Shown: positions 17,255-25,472 of the stretch, piece by piece
How positions within the stretch are numbered: position 1 is the first letter of the stretch
Layout of the letters: each line of letters begins with the position of its first letter
NCBI RefSeq assembly: GCF_009299835.1
Contig: NZ_VKCZ01000007.1
Span: 248,001 to 312,000, forward strand
Direction: 5' to 3'
Origin: Microlunatus speluncae
Lineage (GTDB): Bacteria; Actinomycetota; Actinomycetes; Propionibacteriales; Propionibacteriaceae
Length of the DNA stretch: 64,000 nt
The notes under the pieces: generated by a model
The model's input: the letters and a program-made list of their open reading frames with translations, nothing else
What the model was told of the DNA's origin: nothing
Database searches by the model: none
Translations under genes and position numbers: made by a program

Positions 17255-18150
17255 TGACTCAGACGGTCCTCACCGACACCGCTCCGCCGACCACCGAGCA
17301 GCCCCGCAGCTTGCGCCGGCGGAGTGCCCGGACCACGGCCGGATTCGCCGTCCGGCACCTGATCCTGGTGGTGCTGGCGCTGTTCACGTTGTTTCCGGTG
17401 ATCATGGTCGTCTCCACCACGTTCAAGACCGAGGCGGACGTCCGGAGCCGGCCGTTCGAGCTCTTCACCTCGTTCTCGCCGGAGAACCTGATCACGGCCT
17501 GGACCCAGGGCGAGTTCAGCCGCTATCTGGTGGACAGCATCCTGCTCACCGTGCCGAGCACCGCCCTGGTGGTGATCATCTCGACTATGGCCGGCTATGC
17601 CTTCGCCCGGCTGCCCTTCCCGGGCCGGACGATCATGTTCTATGCCGTGGTGCTCGGGTTGTTGGTGCCGTTCTTCACGTACATGATCCCGTTGTATTTC
17701 CAGCTCCGCTCGATGGGGTTGCTGGACACCTTGATCGGCGCGATCCTGGTGCTGACGATGACCGGGATCGCCTTCGGCACCTTCTTCATGCGCGCGTTCT
17801 TCACCGACCTGCCCGACGAGCTGGAACAGTCGGCCCGGGTGGACGGCTGCTCCGAGTTGCAGATCTTCGTCCGGGTGCTGCTGCCGCTGGTCCGGCCGGG
17901 GCTCGGGGCGCTGACCGTGTTCACCTTTCTGGCCAACTGGAACAACTTCCTGGTGCCCTTGCTCTATCTGCCCAGCGGCCGCTATCGCCCGCTGACCACC
18001 GGCCTGTATCTGTTCACCGGCGGCCGGTCGCTGGACATCGGCCCGCTCGCGGCCGGGACCTTGATCACCATTCTGCCCGTCTTGATCGTCTTCCTGGCCC
18101 TGCAACGCCAGGTGACCCAGGGCTTCCTGTCCGGAGCGATCAAGGGTTGA
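17251..18150 (+). CDS. Sugar ABC transporter permease (MalG/UgpE type)
   Basis: 299 residues, with six predicted helices after a cytoplasmic N-terminus of about 30 residues. The EAA loop is EQSARVDGCSELQIFVRVLLP, and the C-terminal FLALQRQVTQGFLSGAIKG is typical of MalG-type permeases. Coupled to the preceding permease by overlap. It forms the heterodimeric channel of the importer regulated by the LacI-type protein at 13827. Confidence 0.93.
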   Translation: MMTQTVLTDTAPPTTEQPRSLRRRSARTTAGFAVRHLILVVLALFTLFPVIMVVSTTFKTEADVRSRPFELFTSFSPENLITAWTQGEFSRYLVDSILLTVPSTALVVIISTMAGYAFARLPFPGRTIMFYAVVLGLLVPFFTYMIPLYFQLRSMGLLDTLIGAILVLTMTGIAFGTFFMRAFFTDLPDELEQSARVDGCSELQIFVRVLLPLVRPGLGALTVFTFLANWNNFLVPLLYLPSGRYRPLTTGLYLFTGGRSLDIGPLAAGTLITILPVLIVFLALQRQVTQGFLSGAIKG

Positions 18151-18189
18151 TCACTCGTACTTCTGCAACCCCCTGAAGGAGCAATCCCT

Positions 18190-19242
18190 GTGGCATCCAT
18201 GGTCAGTTTCGTCGAGCCTCGCGTCGCCGAGGTGGTCGACGAGGAGCAACGTCCGGTCGGCCCCGGCGAGGTCCGGCTGCGTACCCTCTACACCGGCATC
18301 TCCGCCGGCACCGAGCTCACCGCCTATCGCGGCACCAACCCGTATCTCAACCGCTATTGGGATTCCGAGAGCAGGTTGTTCCGCAACGGCAACACCAGCC
18401 TCTCGTTCCCGGTCAACGGCTGGGGGTACGAGGAGGTCGGCGTCGTCGTCGAGACCGGTGACGGGACCGATGGGGTCGCGGTGGGTGACATCAGCTACGG
18501 CACCTGGGGTCACCGGACCCACACCGTGCAGCCGGCCGACAAGGTGCGCCGCAAGCTTCTCCCGGCCGGAGCCGATCCGCGGCTGGGGATCTTCTCCCAG
18601 ATCGGCGCGATCGGCCTCAACCTGGTGCTCGACGCCGACATCCACATCGGCGAGACCGTGGTGATCTTCGGCGCCGGCGTGCCCGGTCAGATCGCCGCCC
18701 AGCTGGCCCGGCTGAACGGTGGCCGGGTGATCATCGTCGACAAGATCGCGGATCGGCGGGCCCGGGCTCTGGAGCTGGGCGCGGAGATCGCGCTGGACCC
18801 CGAGGTCGGCCCGGTGGCCGAGCGGGTGCGGGAGCTCACCGACGGCCGCGGCGCCGACGTGTGCCTCGAGGTGAGCGGTCACTACGCCGCGCTGCACGAG
18901 GCGATCCGGACCGTGGCCTACAACGCGCGGGTCTGCGTCGCCGGCTTCATGCAGGGCGAGGGGGCCGGGCTGCGGCTGGGTGAGGAGTTCCACCACAACC
19001 GAGTGTCCCTGATCTGCTCCCAGATCTCCGGCGTCGCCCCGTCGCTGCAGGGACGCTGGGACTTCGACCGGCTGTCCCGGACCGCGATCGAGCTCGGCGT
19101 CTCCGGCCGGCTGAGACTGACCGAGTTGATCACCCACACCTGGGCCTTCGACCGGGCCGGCGAGGCCTTCCGGCTGCTGGACGAACATCCCGAGCAAGCA
19201 CTGCAGGTCATCCTCGAAGTCGACGACGCGAAGGAGCACTGA
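18190..19242 (+). CDS. Zinc-independent MDR-family dehydrogenase
   Basis: 350 residues; GTG start with GAAGGAG nine bases upstream. It has a GroES-like N-terminal half and a Rossmann fold with VVIFGAGVPGQIAAQLARLN and the NAD-binding acidic residue in IIVDK. The usual catalytic Cys of GxCGTD is replaced (TGISAGTEL), and the four-cysteine structural zinc lobe is missing, as in BchC-like members. It probably oxidises or reduces a sugar or polyol brought in by the upstream importer, without catalytic zinc. Its stop overlaps the next start. Confidence 0.8.
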   Translation: MASMVSFVEPRVAEVVDEEQRPVGPGEVRLRTLYTGISAGTELTAYRGTNPYLNRYWDSESRLFRNGNTSLSFPVNGWGYEEVGVVVETGDGTDGVAVGDISYGTWGHRTHTVQPADKVRRKLLPAGADPRLGIFSQIGAIGLNLVLDADIHIGETVVIFGAGVPGQIAAQLARLNGGRVIIVDKIADRRARALELGAEIALDPEVGPVAERVRELTDGRGADVCLEVSGHYAALHEAIRTVAYNARVCVAGFMQGEGAGLRLGEEFHHNRVSLICSQISGVAPSLQGRWDFDRLSRTAIELGVSGRLRLTELITHTWAFDRAGEAFRLLDEHPEQALQVILEVDDAKEH

Positions 19243-20039
19243 TGAGCATCAAGCTCGCCGCCGCCGAAGGCACCCTGCCCGGCGACACCCTGGAAGAGAA
19301 GTACGCCTTCGTCCGCTCGGTCGGCTTCGACGGGATCGAGCTGTCCGGCCAGGGCGACGGGATCTTCGCCGGCCGGGCCGACGAGCTCGCCCGGGCCCGC
19401 GACGCCGGCGTGATCATGCCCACCGCGGTCGTGCACATGGACCACTTCATCGGCGACTTCGATCATGACCGGCGCCGGGACGCGATCGACCAGGTGAAAC
19501 AGCTCCTGTCCACCATCGTGATCGCCGGCGGCTCCGGCATCGTCTCCCCCCACGCCTACGGCCTCTTCTCCCGCCGCCTCCCGCCCTTCACCCCGCCGCG
19601 CTCGGACGAGGAATCGAGGAAGCTGCTGATCGAGGCCCTGACCGAACTCGGTGATCATGCCGCCGGCGTCGGCGCGACCTTGTATCTCGAACCGCTGAAC
19701 CGGTACGAGGATTTCATGATCAACACTTTGGCCGACGCCGTGTCCGTGGTGGAGGAGGTCGACTCCCCCGGCGTGGCCGTGATCGCCGACACGTATCACA
19801 TGTCGATCGAGGAGGCCGATGTCGGCGCCTCCATCCGAGCCGCCGGATCCTTGATCAAGCACGTACAGCTCGGCGACAGCAATCGACTCGAACCGGGCGC
19901 CGGCCACTACGACTGGCCCGACACCCTGGGCGCGTTGGCCGACATCGGCTATGACGCGTGGCTGGCCATGGAATGCCGGCTCAGCGGACCGGTCGAGGAG
20001 GTCCTGCCCGAGGTGGCCAAGGTGCTTCGGCCTTCCTAG
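19242..20039 (+). CDS. Sugar phosphate isomerase/epimerase (TIM barrel)
   Basis: 265 residues of the xylose-isomerase-like AP_endonuc_2 fold: VGFDGIELSGQGDG near the start, LYLEPLNRYEDFMINT with the metal-ligand Glu, VIADTYHMSIEE with Asp and His, and KHVQLGDSNRLEPGAGHYDW with a further ligand. These fit inositol, tagatose or hydroxypyruvate-type isomerases and epimerases. AAGGAG lies five bases before the ATG, which overlaps the dehydrogenase stop. Last gene of the LacI-controlled sugar operon; the substrate cannot be named. Confidence 0.86.
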   Translation: MSIKLAAAEGTLPGDTLEEKYAFVRSVGFDGIELSGQGDGIFAGRADELARARDAGVIMPTAVVHMDHFIGDFDHDRRRDAIDQVKQLLSTIVIAGGSGIVSPHAYGLFSRRLPPFTPPRSDEESRKLLIEALTELGDHAAGVGATLYLEPLNRYEDFMINTLADAVSVVEEVDSPGVAVIADTYHMSIEEADVGASIRAAGSLIKHVQLGDSNRLEPGAGHYDWPDTLGALADIGYDAWLAMECRLSGPVEEVLPEVAKVLRPS

Positions 20040-20045
20040 CCCGTC

Positions 20046-20093
20046 TTCGTTCCCTGAGCCTGTCGAAGCGCCGTCCTGAGCCTGTCGAGGGGG
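20046..20093 (+). repeat. Two direct CTGAGCCTGTCGA repeats
   Basis: TTCGTTCCCTGAGCCTGTCG begins at 20046, and CCTGAGCCTGTCGAGG begins at 20076. They immediately follow the isomerase stop. Confidence 0.7.
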
Positions 20094-20167
20094 CAAGCCA
20101 GGAAATGCCCCTCCCTGGATTGCTGCCTATCGGCCGTTTCCGGGATCCGCCGACGCGAGTACGGCTC

Positions 20168-20228
20168 CGCGCCCTTTACTCGTGCTCGCGACCGTTACAG
20201 GTGGGGCGAAGCCCCACAAAAGGGCGCG
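20168..20228. repeat. Two-tier stem-loop in a long intergenic region
   Basis: The outer stem CGCGCCCTTT (20168-20177) pairs with 20219-20228; the inner GTGGGGC/GCCCCAC (20201-20207, 20211-20217) has a GAA loop. The inner sequence resembles the TTCGCCCCACC repeat at 11142. It could serve as a terminator for the sugar operon. The 620-bp gap 20040-20659 otherwise holds only the repeats listed here. Confidence 0.5.
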
Positions 20229-20331
20229 AAGTCGGCGTCGGAGGTTGCTGAGGGGCCGACGCTGCCGCTGGGAGCTGCACGAGGTCAGCCGGCGGCAGCG
20301 CCGTCGAGCTGGTGGGGACGCCGGCGGGCTC

Positions 20332-20390
20332 CGAGTGGACTGGTGGGCCAACCCCCCACGGCAGAAACCGGCGGCAAAGCAGTCCACTCG
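20332..20390. repeat. 59-bp element bounded by CGAGTGGAC / GTCCACTCG
   Basis: Second copy of the element at 6428, with the same perfect 9-bp ends, the same left flank (CCGGCGGGC) and the same right flank (GAGTGC). Interior identity is partial (TGGTGGGCCA against TGGTTGGCCA; GCAAAGC against CCAAAGC). Confidence 0.6.
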
Positions 20391-20574
20391 ACGAGTGCGC
20401 CGACCTCAGCCAACCCTGACGGCACGATCACGAACCGACCCGACCCACCCGATCCCTGAACCGGACCCGGCCGAGACCGGCACCCGGCCGGCGACACCTC
20501 CCCGCCGTCACCCGCCCGCTCCTTGGTGCGTCTTTCCCGGCCGAATGGCGAACCGAAGAGGGGGCACCCGGTCT

Positions 20575-20602
20575 GCCCTTCGACAGGCTCAGGGAACGAA
20601 CC
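20575..20602 (-). repeat. REP-like repeat, TTCGACAGGCTCAGGGAACG
   Basis: An inverted copy of the family at 6321, 20046 and 45356. It is followed by a run in which GGGCTCC occurs three times in succession (20611-20640), then by the end of the GntR-type gene. Confidence 0.75.
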
Positions 20603-20659
20603 GCGATCCGGGCTCCGGGCTCCGGGCTCCGGGCTCCGGGGCGAGTGAGCTTGGCGGGC

Positions 20660-21796
20660 TCAGCCTCGAGCAACAACCCGAAGGTGCCCGGGTGCCCCAT
20701 CCCGAGTCCGAATGGTGACAGGGATGATGCAGTGCTCGACCTCGGCATCAGGCTTGGCTTCATCGATCCGGCGATGCAACAAGTTGGCGGCGTCGACCCC
20801 GATCTGTCGGGACGGGAGGATGGCGGCGACGGCGGTGATCGGGAGGATGTCGAAGGGGCCGGAGGAGTCCATGCCGGCGAGGTCGACGCGGTCCGGGGCG
20901 TCGATGCCGAGGGTGACCAGATCCTCCACCACCCTGGCGAGGACGTAGCCGTTGCCACACATCAGCACGGTCGGCGGCTCGGCTCCACCGAGGAGTCGCT
21001 CCAGCGCGTCCGTACCGGTGTAGCGGCGCAGCACGGTCAGCTCCGGTCGGACCGGGATCCCGTGCTCACGTAGGGCTTGCAGGTGTCCGCTGAGCCGCTC
21101 CCGGACGCTGGTGCAGCCGGTTTCCGACCACAGGGTGGCGATCCGCTTGTGGCCGCGCTCGATCAGGGCGGTGGTCACCTGATAGCCGATCGCAACGTCG
21201 TCGGCGAGCACGGCGTCGGTGGCGACGGACGGGTGGTAGCGGTCGACCAGGACCAGCGGGATGCCGCTGGCCCGGGCCTGCTCGTAGACCGAGAGATTGG
21301 CGTCGCTGTCGCCCGGATAGATCACGATGCCGCTGGGCCGGAGGGACAGCGCGTCGAGCAGTGCGGCGCGTTCCCGGTCGGGGTCGTCGTTGCAGTAGGT
21401 CAGATAGAGCCGGTAGCCGAGCGCGGACAGGGTGGTTTCGATCCCGTCCAGCAGTTGCGCCGCGTGCGGGCCGACGCCCTGCTGCAGGATGCAGGACACG
21501 GTGCGATCCCCGGGCCGGCCGGGTGTCCGGCTCTGCTCGGGCCGGGATTCGGCGACGAACGTCCCCTTGCCCTGCTTGCGGACGACGATGCCCTCGGCGA
21601 CCAGATCGTTCAGCGCGCGGACGGCGGTGGTGGCACTGACGCCGAACCGCTCCCGTACCTCACGCTCGGTGACGAACGGGGTGTCCGGTGAGTGGTCGCC
21701 CTTCGCGATGGCCTCCCGCAGGGCGATCTTGACCCGCTCGTACGCCGGAAGGGCCCGTTCATCGCCGGATCCGGTCCTACCCCGCGATGCATTCAT
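20660..21796 (-). CDS. GntR-HTH/LacI-sensor fusion regulator
   Basis: 378 residues from the ATG at 21796, with GAAAGGG upstream; an in-frame start at 21844 is less likely. The N-terminus is a GntR winged helix (PAYERVKIALREAIAKGD, then TEREVRERFGVSATTAVRAL). The rest is a LacI/periplasmic-binding-type sensor (VSCILQQGVGPHAAQLLDGI onward, SGIVIYPGD, IPLVLVDRY, RIATLWSETG). The AraR-like architecture is used for sugar-responsive repression. It is divergent from the LplABC-type importer, with a TTAAC/GTTAA operator in that promoter, so it probably represses the importer. Confidence 0.9.
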   Translation of the reverse strand: MNASRGRTGSGDERALPAYERVKIALREAIAKGDHSPDTPFVTEREVRERFGVSATTAVRALNDLVAEGIVVRKQGKGTFVAESRPEQSRTPGRPGDRTVSCILQQGVGPHAAQLLDGIETTLSALGYRLYLTYCNDDPDRERAALLDALSLRPSGIVIYPGDSDANLSVYEQARASGIPLVLVDRYHPSVATDAVLADDVAIGYQVTTALIERGHKRIATLWSETGCTSVRERLSGHLQALREHGIPVRPELTVLRRYTGTDALERLLGGAEPPTVLMCGNGYVLARVVEDLVTLGIDAPDRVDLAGMDSSGPFDILPITAVAAILPSRQIGVDAANLLHRRIDEAKPDAEVEHCIIPVTIRTRDGAPGHLRVVARG

Positions 21797-21837
21797 CGCA
21801 TTAACCCTTTCAGGTTGGCCACGATTCGAGCGAAGTC

Positions 21838-21867
21838 TTGACACATTAACACGTTAATTCCTAGATT
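21838..21867 (+). promoter_or_regulatory. Promoter with embedded GntR-type operator
   Basis: TTGACA (21838-21843) and TAGATT (21862-21867) are 18 bases apart. The operator ATTAAC-AC-GTTAAT (21845-21858) sits between them, where a bound repressor would block RNA polymerase. The site drives the importer starting at 21951. Confidence 0.7.
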
Positions 21868-21950
21868 CGAGGTCAGTTCAGCGAGTCCCGGAGGCACGAC
21901 GGAGTGGCCCGATCCCATGCTGCCCGTGTGCCCGAAGCCTAGGAGGGCAC

Positions 21951-23492
21951 ATGCGAACATTTCCCCGGCGACGACTTCTGGCCGGTGCCACGGGTGCCGT
22001 CCTGGCCACGGTGGCGGTGGGCGGTTGCAGCACCGACGGCGGCGAGCAGCCCGGCCCGTCCGGACCGCTCGAGTTCACCTATCTGCGGCCGACCTGGGGG
22101 CCGGCGACGTACACCAAGGACGGACCGTACGAGACCGAGCTGGAACGACTGGCCAATGTGTCGGTCGAGGTCCAGATCATCCCGGTGATCGACTACAACA
22201 CCAAGATCAACACCATTCTCGCCTCGGGTGATCTGCCCGACGTGATGTGGGCTCCCGGCCCGAGCTCCGGGGTCTGGGCCGAGGCGCAGAACGAGGGCGC
22301 CTTCCTGCCGATCGACGAACAGCTGGAGAAGCATCCGGCGGTCCGCGACGCCGTGCCGGCATCGATCTGGGAGGGACTGAAGGACACCGAGGGCGCCAGC
22401 TACTTCGTTCCGGCCCTGATCTGGCCCCAGGTTCCGTTCTTCATGTTCTATCGCTCCGACCTGCTCGAGTCGGCCGGCATCGACGCGCCGACCACCCTGG
22501 AGCAGTTCACCTCCACCCTGGCCGAGGTCAAGCGCGCCTATCCCGATCACATCCCGTTCACCATCGGCTACGAGTGGCACACGAAGGAGCTGGCCACGTC
22601 GTTCGGGGTGTCCAAGAGTGGTTGGGAGCCGAGCCCGAACGATCCCAACGTGCTCGATCCGTGGTTCGTCAAAGATCAGGAGATCGAGCTCTACTTCTGG
22701 CTGCAGGACCTGCACCGGCAGGGACTGCTCGATCCCGACTACGGCGTGAACAAGGAGCCCAACCTCTCCACCAACAAGTTCAAGTCGGACAAGGCCGTGT
22801 TCGCGGTGGAGAACTGGGCTGTCTTCCCTGATCTTGTGGCCAACCTGAAGAAGTCGGCCGCCAAGGGCGAGGTCGGCGTGCTCGATCCGCTGGAGCAGCG
22901 CGGCGGCAGCCGGCCGGTCTTTCCGGTCGACCGCGGTTTCTACGTCTCGTCCAAGATGGCGAACCCGGACGGATTCTTCGACTTCCTGGAGTGGTCGCTG
23001 ACCGAGGGTTCGGACTTCCGCCGGTACGGGATCGAGGGCAAGACGTTCACGATCACCGACGGAAAGAAGGCGCCGATCCCGGACACCGAACGGGACAAGG
23101 CCTACCAGCAGCCGCAGCTCGAACCGCTCAGCTTCATCGGCCCGTTCTCGGAGAAGCTGGATTGGGATCAGCTCCAGCTCAGCTACGCGGCGGCCAAGCT
23201 GAGCGACAAGTTCGACTTCATCCGCGGCAAGTTCGACAGCTACATGCGCACCGAGTATCCGGACTTCCGCAACCCGACCGTGCTCTCCCCCACCGAGGCC
23301 GCCGACGGCACCCGGCTCACCCAGGACTATCTGCAGAAGGTCACCGAGAGCTGCATCATCAATCACGATCTCACCCGGGCCGACTGGGCCGCGGCGGTGG
23401 AGAAGTGGAAGGCGGCCGGCGGGGCCAAGATCATCGACGAGGTGAATCAACTGCAGACCGACAAGTCCCGGCCGAACTACACCAACTCATGA
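21951..23492 (+). CDS. LplA/LipO-type sugar-binding lipoprotein
   Basis: 513 residues, longer than ordinary sugar-binding proteins and typical of the LplA/LipO group. A Tat-like RRRLL motif precedes the lipobox GGC with Cys26. Signature regions: LEFTYLRPTWGPATY, then NTILASGDLPDVMW, then VPALIWPQVPFFMFYRSDLL. AGGAGGG lies five bases before the ATG. It should capture an oligosaccharide outside the cell; relatives serve uronate or complex glycan oligomers. First gene of the GntR-controlled operon, overlapping the next by ATGA. Confidence 0.9.
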   Translation: MRTFPRRRLLAGATGAVLATVAVGGCSTDGGEQPGPSGPLEFTYLRPTWGPATYTKDGPYETELERLANVSVEVQIIPVIDYNTKINTILASGDLPDVMWAPGPSSGVWAEAQNEGAFLPIDEQLEKHPAVRDAVPASIWEGLKDTEGASYFVPALIWPQVPFFMFYRSDLLESAGIDAPTTLEQFTSTLAEVKRAYPDHIPFTIGYEWHTKELATSFGVSKSGWEPSPNDPNVLDPWFVKDQEIELYFWLQDLHRQGLLDPDYGVNKEPNLSTNKFKSDKAVFAVENWAVFPDLVANLKKSAAKGEVGVLDPLEQRGGSRPVFPVDRGFYVSSKMANPDGFFDFLEWSLTEGSDFRRYGIEGKTFTITDGKKAPIPDTERDKAYQQPQLEPLSFIGPFSEKLDWDQLQLSYAAAKLSDKFDFIRGKFDSYMRTEYPDFRNPTVLSPTEAADGTRLTQDYLQKVTESCIINHDLTRADWAAAVEKWKAAGGAKIIDEVNQLQTDKSRPNYTNS

Positions 23493-24418
23493 CGGTCGCG
23501 ACCAGCGGGTCGACCGGCCGCGGGCTGGGCCAGCGGATCTGGCAGCACCGCTGGATCTATCTGTTGATCTTGCCGACGATCGCCTACTTCGTGATCTTCG
23601 CCTACCTGCCGATGGTCGGTCTGCAGATCGCGTTCAAGGACTTCAAGGTCTTCGCCGGCATGTGGGCCAGCCCGTGGGCCGGCTTCGAGCACTTCGAGAC
23701 CTTGTTCAGCTCGGAGAAGTTTCCGCAGCTGATCCGGAACACGTTGGTGATCAGCCTGTACCGGATCGTCTTCGGCTTCCCGGTGCCGATCATCTTCGCC
23801 CTGCTGTTGAACGAGGTGCGCCGGGTCTGGTTCAAGCGCGGCGTGCAGACGATCACGTACTTCCCGCATTTCCTGTCCTGGGTGGTCTTCGCCGGCATCG
23901 TGGTCAACCTGATGGGGCCGACCGGGATCCTCAACACCCTGGTGGTGCAGTCCGGCGGCGAGCGGGTCAACTTCCTCACCAATCCCGACACCTTCGTCTC
24001 GGTGCTGGTGGCGACCGGGATCCTGAAGGAGTTCGGCTGGGGCGCGATCATCTATCTGGCGGCGCTGTCCGGCATCGATCCGCAGCTGTACGAGGCCGCC
24101 CGGGTCGACGGGGCCCGGAAGCTGCGGCAGATCTGGCACGTCACGCTGCCCGGGCTGCGGCCGGTGATGGCGGTGCTGCTCGTGCTCTCGCTCGGCAATC
24201 TGCTCGACGCCGGCTTCGACCAGGTGTTCCAGCTCTACAACGGGGCCGTGCTCGAGGTCGGCGACATCATCGACACCTACGTCTACCGGGTCGGGCTGCT
24301 GGACGCGCAGTTCGAGCTGGCCACCGCGGTCGGGCTGTTCAAGGGAGTGATCGGCTTGATCATGATCGTCGCGGCGAACCAGGTGCTGAAGAAGATGGGA
24401 CAACGATCGATATGGTGA
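23489..24418 (+). CDS. LplB-type sugar ABC permease
   Basis: 309 residues. Helix 1 is near 21-45 (WIYLLILPTIAYFVIFAYLP), and the LplB signature LPMVGLQIAFKDFK follows. The EAA loop is EAARVDGARKLRQIWHVTLP. The ATG overlaps the binding-protein stop. It pairs with the permease at 24412. Confidence 0.93.
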   Translation: MTVATSGSTGRGLGQRIWQHRWIYLLILPTIAYFVIFAYLPMVGLQIAFKDFKVFAGMWASPWAGFEHFETLFSSEKFPQLIRNTLVISLYRIVFGFPVPIIFALLLNEVRRVWFKRGVQTITYFPHFLSWVVFAGIVVNLMGPTGILNTLVVQSGGERVNFLTNPDTFVSVLVATGILKEFGWGAIIYLAALSGIDPQLYEAARVDGARKLRQIWHVTLPGLRPVMAVLLVLSLGNLLDAGFDQVFQLYNGAVLEVGDIIDTYVYRVGLLDAQFELATAVGLFKGVIGLIMIVAANQVLKKMGQRSIW

Positions 24419-25386
24419 CCACCGTCGGACCGCAGGCCGATCCCGCCCAGAACCTGCCGCCCGGCGCCGGGGTCGCGGCCGACCGGGCCCGTCGCCGGCC
24501 GCCGTCGCTGGATCGGAATCCGGCCTGGGCCAACGTGATCATCTACGCGGTGCTCGTGCTGCTCGGGTTGCTCACCCTGCTGCCGATGATCAACATCCTG
24601 GCCAAGTCGCTCAGCGGCAGTGCCGCGATCGCGGCGAATCCGTTGATGCTGCTGCCGCAGGACCCGACCGTCGAGGCGTATGCGTATATCTTCGACACCC
24701 CGGTGCTGATGCGTTCCCTCGGCGTCACCGTCTTCGCGACCGTGGTCGGCACGTTCTGCAACCTGCTGCTCACCACCACCGCCGCGTACGGCCTGTCCAA
24801 GGTCACGCTGCCCGGCTATCGGCTGCTGATGTGGATCGTGATCGTGCCGATGTTGTTCGGGGCCGGGCTGATCCCGACCTATCTGCTGCTGCGCAGCCTG
24901 GGCCTGATCGACAACATCTGGGTGCTGGTCATCTCCGGCCTGGTCTCGCCGTTCAATCTGATCTTGATGCGCAACTTCTTCTGGAGTCTGCCGCGGGAGC
25001 TGGAGGAGTCGGCCCGGATCGACGGCGCCGGCGATCTGCGGGTGCTCTGGCACATCGTGCTGCCGCTGTCCAAGCCGGTGCTGGCGACGATCGGGCTGTT
25101 CTACGGCGTCGCCCACTGGAACGACTTCTTCACCGGGCTGTTCTTCCTCACCGACAGCGCGAACTTCCCGCTGCAGGTCGTGCTGCGGTCGATCATCATC
25201 GATCAGAGCATGCTCGGCATGGGCAGCTCCAACACCCCCAACAACGACCTGCAGAAGATCGTGGTGTCGGCCGACAACATCCGGGCGGCGACGATCATCT
25301 TCTCCACCATCCCGATCTTGCTCGCCTACCCGTTCCTGCAGCGCTACTTCGTCAAGGGCATCGTCCTCGGAGCCGTCAAGGGCTGA
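24412..25386 (+). CDS. LplC-type sugar ABC permease
   Basis: 324 residues. A 38-residue cytoplasmic N-terminus precedes six helices. ANPLMLLPQDPTVEAYAYIF and FGAGLIPTYLLLRSLGL are typical LplC segments; the EAA loop is EESARIDGAGDLRVLWHIVLP. It starts seven bases before the upstream stop, so it is coupled. No ATPase gene is present here either. Confidence 0.93.
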   Translation: MVTTVGPQADPAQNLPPGAGVAADRARRRPPSLDRNPAWANVIIYAVLVLLGLLTLLPMINILAKSLSGSAAIAANPLMLLPQDPTVEAYAYIFDTPVLMRSLGVTVFATVVGTFCNLLLTTTAAYGLSKVTLPGYRLLMWIVIVPMLFGAGLIPTYLLLRSLGLIDNIWVLVISGLVSPFNLILMRNFFWSLPRELEESARIDGAGDLRVLWHIVLPLSKPVLATIGLFYGVAHWNDFFTGLFFLTDSANFPLQVVLRSIIIDQSMLGMGSSNTPNNDLQKIVVSADNIRAATIIFSTIPILLAYPFLQRYFVKGIVLGAVKG

Positions 25387-25407
25387 CCCCAACCCCTCTC
25401 CCGGAGG

Positions 25408-25462
25408 CCGGCTTGTCAGAATTGACGCTGGCTAGAGCAAGCCTCAGTTCTGACAAGTCGGC
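25408..25462. repeat. TTGTCAGAATT / AGTTCTGACAA hairpin
   Basis: A member of the dispersed hairpin family, with arms about 17-18 bases (from 25408 and to 25462) containing GCTTGTCAGAATTGA and CTCAGTTCTGACAAGTC. It sits between the last permease and the beta-propeller gene, so it could reduce readthrough between them. Confidence 0.7.
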
Positions 25463-25472
25463 TGGAGTCCGG

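Noticed and set aside
20182..20718. Open frame of 178 codons across the repeat-rich gap
   Set aside because: It runs through REP-like and palindromic DNA and into the GntR gene end; no start signal or domain.
24831..25472. Upstream extension of the beta-propeller frame
   Set aside because: It overlaps the LplC permease in another frame and the hairpin repeat; the start with a ribosome site is at 25473.
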